The position numbers and the translations under genes are program-made. The notes beneath the pieces were generated by a model, which was given only the letters and a program-made list of their open reading frames with translations, searched no databases and had not been told where the DNA came from. From Naganishia liquefaciens (Eukaryota; Basidiomycota; Tremellomycetes; Filobasidiales; Filobasidiaceae), in the NCBI GenBank assembly GCA_013423385.1, contig BLZA01000040.1, forward strand, positions 62,001 to 126,000: 64,000 nt of DNA, in the 5' to 3' direction. Positions within the stretch are counted from its first letter, which is position 1. Each line of letters begins with the position of its first letter. Shown here in pieces: positions 23,797 through 33,877 of this stretch.

Positions 23797-24262
23797 ATGT
23801 CGGCTATCCAGGATGGGAATGCCAGTCCCAGAGCGACCCGGACGGAAGGACCTGGATGCTCCCGTAATGGTAAAGTGTACGACAGTAGGGTTGGCAAGGA
23901 ACACCAGAACTAACAAGGAAATTAGACCTCTCTTGTCCAAAGATGGTAGAGTGTTGTGCGACCCACCTTCGGCTGTAACTAATTCAGGGTCAATGCGCGT
24001 TTTGATTTTGAGCCTTGCCGGTGAGGGGTACCCATCTTCCAAAGTCGGGTCCTGCCGAGAACTGAGGTCTTCCTATTGTTTCACAGCCTTCTCGGTCGCG
24101 CTTGCAATTTTCGTCCCCATCGCACTTCTTTTTTGGCGAATGGGCAAGCGCCGTGAACTACTTCTCAAGAATGACACGGAGATCGAAGAGTACGCAGATG
24201 TAGCGCAAATGCCAGTGCTACTCAAGACTCCCGCCGATCCTCATCTGAGCAAGTCTATGTAA
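23797..24262 (+). CDS. Small single-span membrane protein (model by splicing)
   Basis: No family recognised. Three exons (23797-23869, 23988-24020, 24087-24262) join in phase to give 93 residues. Order: polar N-terminus MSAIQDGNASPRATR, a continuous hydrophobic stretch made from exons 2 and 3 (MRVLILSLAAFSVALAIFV then PIALLFW), a basic stop-transfer RMGKRR, and an acidic/polar tail ending PADPHLSKSM. The in-phase joining that completes the membrane segment, the ACC-ATG start context and the TATA box favour a real gene. Intron 1 is long (118 bases) and contains a possible extra 20-base exon that would break the frame if used. It follows the beta-glucosidase in the same direction; any functional link is speculative. 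Confidence 0.45.
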
Positions 24263-25285
24263 AGGCGTGTCTCATCTCGCTCAGCAGCGATAGATTATGG
24301 ATTCCGTGGAAAGTCGGTCTAGGCATGCTCAACTTGGTACACCAAACAAAGCAACCATCTCCGGATGCAAAAGACTCCTTAATCCCCCCATGCTGCTACG
24401 CGACCATCTAGTCCTCGCTCTCTGGTCTGTTTCTAGGCAAACATCCCTCCCGCTTAGAACGTAACGTATCCCGTAAAGAAATTTCTGAGGTTTCTACCCA
24501 TCGTCCCCTCAAGGCTTGATGAGAACACTGAGAGGAGCTCTGGGCTGGGAGTCACGGGTGAGAGGCTGGTCGACGAGGAATAGTTTCTGACAAAGGTGTT
24601 TGGGCTTGCGACAGCTGCAGCTTCGCTGGGTATTGACGACTTCCGGTCAAAGTGCTAAAGCTACAGTTCAGAAATGATTGACGTACAGATCGAACAAACA
24701 GTAGGCAGGGTATGGCACGCTGCCCTCACACGTCTAAGCCCGTGTCGCACCGATAGAGTGCAGCTAACGGTTTTGATACAGCTTTTCTGCTGCATGTTGC
24801 ACGAGCGGCAGGTGAACGGACGGTCTGCTGTATATAAATCGTATTGATGGTCGCTTCGAAAGCCCCCCATCCCCCCCGCTTCCAGATTTTGAGAGCTGGT
24901 TTGAAGCCGGCTGGCATGATCGCTGTAATACCTTGTTCAAGCCGACTTTCGGTCCCATCAGTGTCCGCTATCTGATTAGTCCAATCTGATAAGCGAGCGG
25001 CGGACTCAAACCATAAAACGCTTGGCATCCCGGGTATTCACGGGTGAGTCGCAAGGAAGCGCGGTGACTCGCCGACTGATCAGCGACTGACCACACCTTT
25101 TTGCCCTTCTCCCGCTGTCCGTGCACGGAAAGAAGCTCGCATGAGACAAAACGTAGCGCGAGAAAAAATAGAGCTCGAGTTATAAGGAGCGTTTATCAGA
25201 TTAGATCCACGCCAGGATCATCGGTTCAACTTTTTCTTCAACTGCCCCTCGTCCTGTATCTTGACACCACTTGCTTATCACTACA
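24263..25285. other. Intergenic region before the Dal5-like transporter
   Basis: No supported gene. A TATA-like run lies at about 24831-24837. Two oppositely oriented TGACTCG-type sites (TGAGTC at 25045 and TGACTC at 25065) resemble half-conserved bZIP/Gcn4 sites. A 100-codon minus-strand open frame (24726-25028) shows no motif. Confidence 0.4.
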
Positions 25286-27588
25286 ATGGTGCAATCACCA
25301 TCGCTTTCACAGACTCCTAGTCAGAGCGTTTTTCATGACATGCAACCTTCGGCAGAAGCGGCTTGTGACGATGTGAAAAGAGAGAGACGCTTCGTACGAA
25401 AATTGGATGCGGTTCTGGTGACATGGGCATTCTTCGCCTATCTACTCAAGGTGATTTAAAACTGTCCTCGTCGTTGGCGCTGAAACTAATAACATTCGTT
25501 CAAGATGATTGATGGGACAAATTACAAGACCGCCTATGTGTCGGGTATGAAGGAAGAAGTAAGTCGGGTTTTCTCCCTGCTGTGTCTCGTGAAAAAAAGT
25601 TGAACACCCTGCTCTTTCAGCTCAAACTGAACAACAATGAGCTCAACTTCATGGACATCTATTACCGAATCGGCTACGCCATTTTTCTGATGCCCTGTCA
25701 AATTATTCTGACCAAGGTCAGGCCGAGGTGGTGGCTACCCTCGAATGAAATGGCGTGGGGTGTCATGACCGGTAAGTTCACGTATCTTCGTGCCTTGTCC
25801 AATAACGACACTCATGGACGTTGCTGCTTTACGACAGCTCTGATGGCTGCAGCAAAAGATGTTCGCATGATGTATGCCCTGCGTTTCTTGATCGGTGTAT
25901 TTGAAGCGAGCTCGTACCCGGGAATCATTTCAATTCTTTGCAACTGGTAGTACGTCTTGATCTCTCCGTCAATATGCCACGTTTCATCGACCCCCTGTAA
26001 CCTCTTAGCACTCCCCGTGAAGTGGCATCAAGAATCGTCATTTTCAGCGCTTCGTATCCTGCCTCGGCCATGTTCGTCTCGGCGATGCAAGCAAGCTTGA
26101 CAAAAACGCTCGACGGCTCATCTGGACTGTCTGGCTGGAGATGGCTGTAAGTGCGCCCCCCTGTGGAAAACTATTTCCGCATCCTCAATATTCTCTGTCC
26201 CGCAGATTTATTTTCAATGCCATAATGACATTCATCGTCGCCGGTGCCGGATACTTGATGGTCTGTCGCCTTCCCGTCGCCTATACGATTGTGGCTTTCA
26301 TTTTAACCTTGCGTCCCTTACAGGTTCCCGACGCGCCTGGCTCGACATCTATCTTTTGGATGTCAGAGGAGGACAATCGGATCGCCCTTCGACGCATGCA
26401 GCGTGCCGAACGACTACCGTCAGCGGTAAGTCACACTAGCCTGCACGAGTACCAAGTTTTCTCCTCAACTAATGGTGTTCGTCGCGGCATAGAATTACAC
26501 TTGGGGCCTTCTCCGTCGGATTTTCAAGAACCCAATCACTTATGTGTTTGTTCTGGCATATTCGTAAGTACGCGACGAGATCATCCTTTATCGGCGATTA
26601 ATGTCCACGACTCTATAGAACATGGAGTTTCAGCCAAGACTCGAATGGCTGGTTCGTGTTGTTCCTTGTACGTCGAGTCTCGGCCATTGTTTGAATTTTC
26701 ACCGACTCGCAACTCTCCTGGACAGAAATCCGTCAAGAATGCGGATGGCAGCAAGAGATTTAGCGTCGCAGAGATCAATGCTATTAGCATCCCTGCCTAT
26801 GCATTGATGCTTCTGGCCATGTTGGCATTTGCATATGTCCATTCCAGGACGGGGTGGCATACCACTTGGGTGGTGGTGCAAGAGGTCCGTCATTTTCTCC
26901 TGCTTCGGCTATCTGCTGCTAAACTCATCCCTCTAACAGACGACCCTTCTCATCGGTGTGATCATCCTGACGGTAAGACGATCACACGCACTGTCGAACC
27001 CATCGCCAATTCTGATTCCGGCTTCTGTAGATTTGGCCACAAGCTTTCGCCACGAAGATGGTCGCCTTTTTCCTCCTCTTCTGCTCTAATGCCGTCGGAC
27101 CTATTCTCATTGTGAGCCCAAATGACATCACCGGGATCCTGCAGTGCCTTATCGTTCGCTCAACTCCAGGCATGGATGTCGGCACATTTCCGAACGCCAG
27201 AGGAGCGAGGCATCGTGATCGGTCTCGCCGTTACTTTCGTCTTTCCGATGTCGGCGTGGATGTCTAGTAAGCTCGGATGCCGTACCCAATGTGGCAAGAC
27301 AGTAACAAAGATTACTTCCGTTTCTTAGTCGTCTTCTATCCCGCCAAGCACGCACCCCAGTATCCTATCGGCTATAAAGCCCCAATCGCATTCGCCTCCA
27401 TCTGCATCCTACTCACATTTGTCTTCCGGCATCTGTCGCTTCGGGATCAAAGGAACAAGGCATTCCAAGTCGAAAGCGTTTCTTCCGGGGAAGAATATGA
27501 AGAGGATCGCGAAAAAGAGGTGATGGGAGAAACAAAAAGCGAGACCGACGCTCTGCCGACGTTGAGCCACGCAGTAAAGCGAGAATAA
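25286..27588 (+). CDS. Dal5-like organic anion transporter, anion:cation symporter family
   Basis: Major-facilitator permease of the family that includes Dal5 (allantoate), Tna1 (nicotinate), Fen2/Liz1 (pantothenate) and Vht1 (biotin); substrate not determinable. The start MVQSPSLSQTPSQSVFHDM is chosen over an in-frame ATG five codons earlier. Marks in order: VRKLDAVLVTWAFFAYLL, MIDGTNYKTAYVSGMKEEL, MDIYYRIGYAIFLMPCQI, ALRFLIGVFEASSYPGI, NWYTPREVASR, a loop, then KSVKNADGSKRFSVAEINAI, GHT-type C-terminal helices, and TPEERGIVIG. About ten introns all agree in phase; the one at about 27113-27170 is needed to reach ILIAWMSAHFRTPEERG. The tail is acidic and soluble. A second family member lies at 53948-56330, but the two are clearly divergent. 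Confidence 0.85.
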
Positions 27589-27829
27589 AAGTTGTACAGA
27601 TGCCAAGCATATTTAGAAAGCGCAACAAGTTTTCGTTCAGGCCCAGAAGATCGGCAGTCACCAAACATCTGCAGTTTAGGACTGGTCTAGCCAACAATCA
27701 CCGGTGCGATCCTCCGGTCTGATCCAACATTGCTCGCCCACCTTGGCTATCACCGCCCGAGTCTTCCCACTTCTGATGTCATATCGGTAATCTCATACCT
27801 GAGAGACAGACAACATACAAGAAAATTCC

Positions 27830-28139
27830 TCACCGTGGACCCATGCCCTGCATGTTTCCACCCATCATCCCGCTTATTCCCCCGCCGGACGACCCGGGCC
27901 TCTGTCCCTGCGCGAGGCCGCCCTGGTTCTGCCCCTGCATCCGCTGCTGGTACAGCGCCGTTTGCATCTGCATGATCGCCCGGGCTTGATCGCTCGACAT
28001 GCCGCTGCCGCCGCCCGCCGCCGGATTACCGGCATTCGGGAATCCCTGGGCGGCAAGTTGTGCCATGACGTGTGGCGGCAGGCGGTTCGGCATGGCTTGA
28101 TTCGGTCCTGGAGACTGATTGGGCGCCGGTGAGCCTGTC

Positions 28140-28174
<35 letters not shown>

Positions 28175-30110
28175 CTGCTGAGCATTCTGCTGTGCGCGCT
28201 GTTGTGCAGCAAACATGTTGAGCGCAATCATCTGCTGCGGCGTCATTCCTTGCTGACGAAGGTATGCCGCCGCCGCCGGGTTGAGATTATTCGGCAGACC
28301 CATCGGTGTCCCCACATTTCCGCCCACACCCGGCGTGCCGCTCGGCGCCGAGCCGGGGGTGAGGGTCTGTCCGCGCGCCTGCTGTGCCGCGAGCATTTGC
28401 CGTTGCAAAATGTGCTGCTGCTGCAGCCGCGCCTGCGCGAGCGTCTCCTCTGACGGCTGCTGCGCCGCATTCATACCCGTCTCGTCGGGCACGGGCACAG
28501 TCATTGGCATCGGCATAGACATCGGCAGCGGAACGCCCATCTGCGGCACGTCCATCGGATTCTGCGACGACGGTGGCTGTGGTGGCGGTGGCTGGCTCGA
28601 ACGCTCGGGTAGGCCGTTGGGAAATAAGGCGGGAGACGGACGGGTAACGAGAAGCGGTGACGTTGTCTGTTTGCCAGCCGGGTTGATCACCGGTGACTCT
28701 GCTACAGGCGGAACGCTAACGCGCGGAAAGCTAGGCGAGGGAGCAACGGGCAAAGAGGACGCCACGTTTGCCGGGGTGAGGATGGGCAGCGGCGGAGGAG
28801 CCATGCTCCCCCTGCCTGACGATGTCGGTCGAGTCTGCACACGCGGACTCGCAGGCGATGGTTGCGGTATGGGTACGCGTGAAACGGTCACGTCCGGTGG
28901 CGGCAGTGCAGACGGAAGCTCGATGGGCGACTTGGGTGGCGATCGCGTGGACTGGTAATACAATGCTGATCCGCGGTCGACTTGGTACCTGCGATGGGAC
29001 TCTCGTCAGATCGGAAGCCGAAGACGGCAGAGAGGAAAAACAAGCCACTCACATCTCGGTATTGTCGTCCCACTGCGGTCCACGCTGTTTCCGCGCTTCG
29101 ATCAAGAGGTGGTTCCTGACCAAGCTTTCAGCCGTGATCGCGCGGAAACCCGCTACCCACCGCACGACCGACACTCACCACCAACTACTATTGCCCAACG
29201 CCACTCCGACCTCTCGCTTTCTCCGCTTCTCCGCCTCGGGCCCTTCCTCCCTTTCCCTCTCCGCCTCGACGCCCACCCCACCCGACGCAACCTTGCCCCC
29301 CACCACCGGGACCTGCCCCGCTCTCAAGGCCTCGCGCGCCGCCGCCGCCTCCCTCGCCGCCTTGGCCTGCCAATGTCCCGCCCATCGACCCGTGCCCCTC
29401 CCGCGCGCACGTCCACGCATCCCCTTCCCGAGCGGCGGATGCGGGTGCGCGGCCGCCGTCGGGCTATCGCTGAATGACGAGGGCGTGGGCTCGCGCGTTT
29501 CGGGAGTAGGTGGTTTGATCGTGAGCGGGGATGCGGTCGGAAGAGGTGTCGCGGGAGGGTATGGTGGAGGTGGTGGAGACGGTGGTTTTGTTGTAGTAGT
29601 TGCTGTTGTCGATGTTATTGTTGGAGGGGAATCTAGGTCCGTGACGGCCTTGGGATCGACGCACAGCTTGACGCCCCTCCGCGCGGCGAGTCGTTTGGCG
29701 AGCGCAATGACCCTCGGCGCGTAATGTGCCCTCGTCAAGACTGGCGGCACTGCAACGTCTTCATCCGCATCGACGGCCTTGCCCTTGCCCTTTTCCTTTT
29801 CCTTTTCCTTTCCCCCTTCCCCCAGGCTCGTCACCGGCTCCTCGGCAATCTCCCCATCTTCCACTTCCTCCTCTTGCTCCTCCTCTTGCTTCTTCTTACC
29901 CTCCACTTCAGTTCCATCACCCCACCATTCCCTCCTTATCCGCTGCGCATCCGGCAACTCGCCCGCGGCCCATTGGGATGCGGCAATGTCGACGATGGGC
30001 GCCAAGCTCGGGAGAACGACGGCGATTGTGCCCGGTGCCGTGAGGGAGCCATTCGGGGACGATGCAGGTATATCTGGCAGTGCCGGGTAGGGCTTGTAGA
30101 GGTATACCAT
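27830..30110 (-). CDS. Gln/Pro-rich protein, unknown, nuclear-looking
   Basis: Not recognised. Three exons. Exon 1 starts MVYLYKPYPALPDIPAS (good ACC-ATG context) and holds a short globular-looking segment (AHYAPRVIALAKRLAARRGV), an acidic/Lys tract and Arg/Gly-rich sequence. A small middle exon (about 29054-29126) encodes LVRNHLLIEARKQRGPQWDD and, with the next exon, NTEMYQVDRGSALYYQSTRS, the most conserved-looking part. The last exon is low complexity: Pro/Ser-rich, then Met/Gln-rich with a run of 14 glutamines and NAMPNRLPPHVMAQ-like stretches, ending GGNMQGMGPR. About 720 residues. Such composition is common in transcription coactivator subunits (SAGA, Mediator, SWI/SNF), but I cannot assign one. 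It lies divergent from carboxypeptidase Y. Confidence 0.65.
28141..28181 (-). repeat. CAG/CAA polyglutamine microsatellite
   Basis: Triplet run (CTG with two TTG units on the plus strand) encoding 14 glutamines in the Gln/Pro-rich protein. Likely variable in length between strains. Confidence 0.85.
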
Positions 30111-31205
30111 GGTGGAGAGTGGTGATGGGGAATGGCGCGGCAATGGGGGGGGGAAGGTTGGGATGATGTTTGACGAGTGATGTTGCTCGCTTCAATCGCC
30201 GTTTCCCCGTCGATCGCCCGCCCCCGCGCGTTTTCGCGCGTTGAGGGCGCTGTTAGAGGAGATTGACACGGCACTCGGTCGCCGCTGGCCATTCTCGAGC
30301 AGGCTAGCCAACAGTCAAGACACATTGAGAGAGAGAGAGTATCATCCATAGACGGGCACACTGATCTGGCAGGGCAAGGTAGAACGCCCGCAAACGAATG
30401 AGCAATGACAGAGCAACAATGCGAGCTCACATTTCAAGCTTGGAATAGAACCGGCAAATGTCAACATGCCATGCGCTGGTTTGACTGTTCGCACGCCATC
30501 AACTATGAAAAGACGGATCGTATTTGAACAAGTGTTAAAGCCTCGGAACACGACCTGATATGACGGCAGGAAGGTACCCAAATCGACTCATCGCAGCACG
30601 ACCACTGCGAATTCATTATCGCGCGGGCCGGTTTGAGTGATGAATCTAGCTTTGAGGATTTTCGGGGCGATTTCATCCACGCCAGGCGAAGCGTGGATGG
30701 TTTTCAAGAGTAGGACCCTGTAATGAGATTCCTATATAGAAGCAGTGCGTCCCCTTGCGCGATGGCAGCAAGACGTCGGGCGTCCGGATCAAGATCCAGT
30801 ATCCGACCATGGCTCGTCTTTTTCGCGCGTTCCAGCTGAACATTCTCAGGCCTTTTGATCTTGATTCCCGTTCGCATCTCGCTCCGAATCCCGCCAACCT
30901 TTGCGTCGATGGTACGATCTTGTTTGGAGTCTGTCTGTCTCGCTCTCGCAAATGGCAGATGGCTGTCAACGTGATCATGGGCTGAATCACTTCCCCCGGT
31001 GGCGGATAAGAAAACACGTCATATCTTGGGCCGCCTGCTGATTTCGGCCTCGCCCGACGGGGTTGCATGCGGTTGAGCGTGTTTCTATCTTTGGCAGTCC
31101 TCATTCTCAGCCCAGCGTATATACCATACCGCCCTCGCACACGTCCACCCCGCGCCCCTCCCCACCCCAACAACCCGCTTCCCATCCCCCATCGTCCATC
31201 CCAAC
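30111..31205. other. Divergent promoter region
   Basis: About 1.1 kb between two divergent genes. A minus-strand open frame (30673-31185) shows no motif and overlaps the promoter. A short GA run lies near 30328-30341. TATATA at 31118-31123, about 83 bases before the carboxypeptidase start, is the likely core promoter of that gene. Confidence 0.5.
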
Positions 31206-33170
31206 ATGCGCTGGCAAATCATCGCTTCAGCACTCGCAGCCTGCGCCACCGCAGGCGTCGCTGCAGCACAGGTCCCGCTCAACCCGCTCCGACCGGCGCA
31301 ACACGATGTCCTTCCGGAGGCAGCGCTCACGGCTGATTCCGAGCTGAGGCTGTCGTCGGTCGGGACAGAGTTTGTCGAGTTGACGCATGCGGCGTTCCCC
31401 GTGAGCATCTTGGTGGCCTTGGCATCCACGAATGGACGCTGACAGCTGTCTCTCGCAGAGTCACAAGGTCAAGATCAAGGAGACCACGGGCTGGTGCGAC
31501 CCGGATGTGCGCTCCTACTCGGGCTACATCAACACGGGCCACGGCCGGGACCTGTTCTTCTACTTTTTCGAGAGCCGTTCAGACCCGGCCAAGGATCCCG
31601 TCCTGACGTGGATCAACGGCGGACCCGGATGCTCGTCTTCCCTCGGACTCTTCATGGAGCTCGGACCATGTTCGATCGTCGATCCGAGCCACATCAACGG
31701 AACGCAGCGTAACCCGGATTCGTGGAATGACAAGGCCAATGTCATTTTCATCGAGCAGCCTATCGGGGTTAGCTTTAGCTATGGCAAGCACGGCCAAACG
31801 ACGTCTTCCACCGAGGAAGCAGCCGTCGACATTCAAGCATTCATCAGTATCTTTTTCCAGACGTTTAAAGAGTTCCAGGGCCGGGACTACTACATGTCAG
31901 GCGAATCGTACGGAGGCAGGTACTTGCCGCTCTTTGCTTCGGCCATTCTCGACGGCAACAAGGCGCTCGTCAAGCACGGACTGGAGCCGGTCAACTTGAA
32001 GGGTGTCTTGATAGGCAACGGTTTGACCGATCTGTGTAAGTCCAATCTGCGCTGCTTGAATCCGCCAAGGTAACCAAGTCCAGGGCAGATACCATGCTGC
32101 CCGCATACTACACCTACCAGTGCGCCAACCTGCCCTCTCGTCCGGGCCAGGAAGCGCCCCTCAACTCGATCGAGAATTGCGTCAAGATGGCGCGCACCCT
32201 TCCGATTTGCGAGGAAATGCTCGAGCGAGAGTGTATCTACCGGTCGGACAAGGACGCTTGTTTCGCTGCGATGGGATACTGCGCGACGGTCGTGTCGACG
32301 CCGTTCTTTGATATGAAACTGAATCCGTCGGTATTCATAGGGACGCGGGGTATTTTTGTCCGTCACGCTGACGATATGCATGCCAGATACGACATCTCCA
32401 TGTCTTGCACGGAAGCGGAACTGGCAGACGGCCTCTGTTACGGCGAGATCACCGGCAATATTACCAAGTACATGGACTTGCCCGAATTGCGCACCTTCCT
32501 CGGCGTCGACGCTTCGGCGCCAAAGCATTTTTCGTCGTGCAATAACAAGGTCTATGCGGCCTTTGACGCCTCGCTCGATGAATCGCACAAGACGTGGCTG
32601 TACGTGTCAGCGCTGCTTTTCGTCAGAGTTGGTCTGACCCGCAACCTCGTAATGCAGGCACCTCGCTGGGCTCCTTGAGAGGAATATCGAGATCCTGATC
32701 TACGTCGGCACCAATGACTGGTAAGTCTACGTCTCGAGGCCTCACAGGCGCGCGCAAAGGCTCAATGTGACTCATGCCTTGGTCACCTCGACAGGATCTG
32801 CAATTACATCGGAAACCAAGCCATGGTCGAAAAGACGCTGCAGTGGTCGGGCAAGGAAGGCTTCACGGCCGAGTCGCTCAGGACGTGGACCGTGGATGGA
32901 CAGAAGGCCGGAATCACCAAGAGCCATGGACCGTTGACGTTTGCGACGGTCTACGGAGCAGGGTAAGTCTCGCCTCTTTATTGCTAAAGGCGATGGCTGA
33001 TTGGTTGAGTCCTTTTCTGGGATCAGACACATGGTTCCGTACGACAAGGTGAGCCTCTGGTGCTCTTCGCACGTCGTTCTCGACTCGCTGACTACTTTTC
33101 ACTTTCATAGCCCAAGGAAGCTCTGCAGATGCTCAACACCTTCCTCAGCAAGGGAGGCGCCGCGTTGTAA
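31206..33170 (+). CDS. Carboxypeptidase Y-type serine carboxypeptidase
   Basis: Peptidase family S10; removes C-terminal residues, normally in the vacuole after a secretory-pathway start. Eight exons. A signal peptide is evident (MRWQIIASALAACATAGVAA), then a short propeptide of about 70 residues. Family motifs: GYINTGHGRDLFFYFFESR, WINGGPGCSSSLGLFMELGP, FIEQPIGVSFSYG, the catalytic serine in GESYGGRYLP, GNGLTDLYTMLPAYYTY, the catalytic aspartate in VGTNDWICNYIGN and the catalytic histidine in YGAGHMVPYDKP. Cys-rich central insertion as usual. The intron at about 32329-32388 has an unusual GTCGGT donor, but the joined NPYDISMSC is as expected. A shorter propeptide than yeast Prc1 is noted. 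Vacuolar versus secreted location cannot be decided from sequence alone. Confidence 0.92.
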
Positions 33171-33877
33171 ATTGGAATCTGTAGGAATCGTCAAACAAAT
33201 CGAAAGGTCACAAGGTCGTCCGTCATGCTTGATTGTAGCGCTCGAGCAGATGTGCGTGTATGTCGAGAGCTCATTCTGATTGCGTCGACGGTCAACAGAC
33301 CAGTGGCCATCCCGCAGAAGGAGGGCACCCAAGAGTGTCGACTGGCCAAGTCACTTGCCAGTCTCAGCATGACTTTGTCGCCAAGGTCGTGGCGAGCATA
33401 TCATAGCTCGCTTGCGCTCTCGATAAATCGTCGTTGGGCCCGGCGCGTCTTGGCAGATGATATTCACACGACTCTTGGTTTGAACGGCTCACCAGTATAG
33501 TTGCGAGGTTGCACGATGTAGAAAGCAGTTATAAGCTTCCGTCCTCACAGAGCGTGTTGCTAATGACTGAGATGCGCGGGCCTGTATAGCGGCATAATTA
33601 CCTACTGCTCGGGACCCGAAGGATTTCGAGCAAGCGTCTCCAAGCAGACCTCTATCCCTTGCGCGCTTAATGAATAATTAATTACTAATGATACCGAAGC
33701 GCCAAGTCGGATAATCGATAACCTAAAGCAGTCGGATTGTTCCGACACGCTGCTGGCATTCCCTTCCGAATTGAAGAATCCAATTTCGCCGACGTCGTCA
33801 AAGCTCTTGCCAAAGTGCCTCGGCATAAGCAGATCGCGCCTCAGGAGGTTTCTCTTGACCATTTCGTCAGCTCGACT
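33171..33877. other. Intergenic region, possible upstream coding extension
   Basis: Holds the 3' end of the carboxypeptidase transcript and the promoter of the mannosyltransferase. The frame of the downstream gene is open back to an ATG at 33737, so part of this region could encode a longer N-terminus. Nothing else recognised. Confidence 0.4.

Noticed and set aside
24726-25028. 100-codon minus-strand open frame
   Set aside because: Contains the TATA-like sequence in antisense and lacks any motif or splice partner.
30673-31185. 170-codon minus-strand open frame
   Set aside because: Covers the carboxypeptidase promoter and TATA box, and no family feature is visible.
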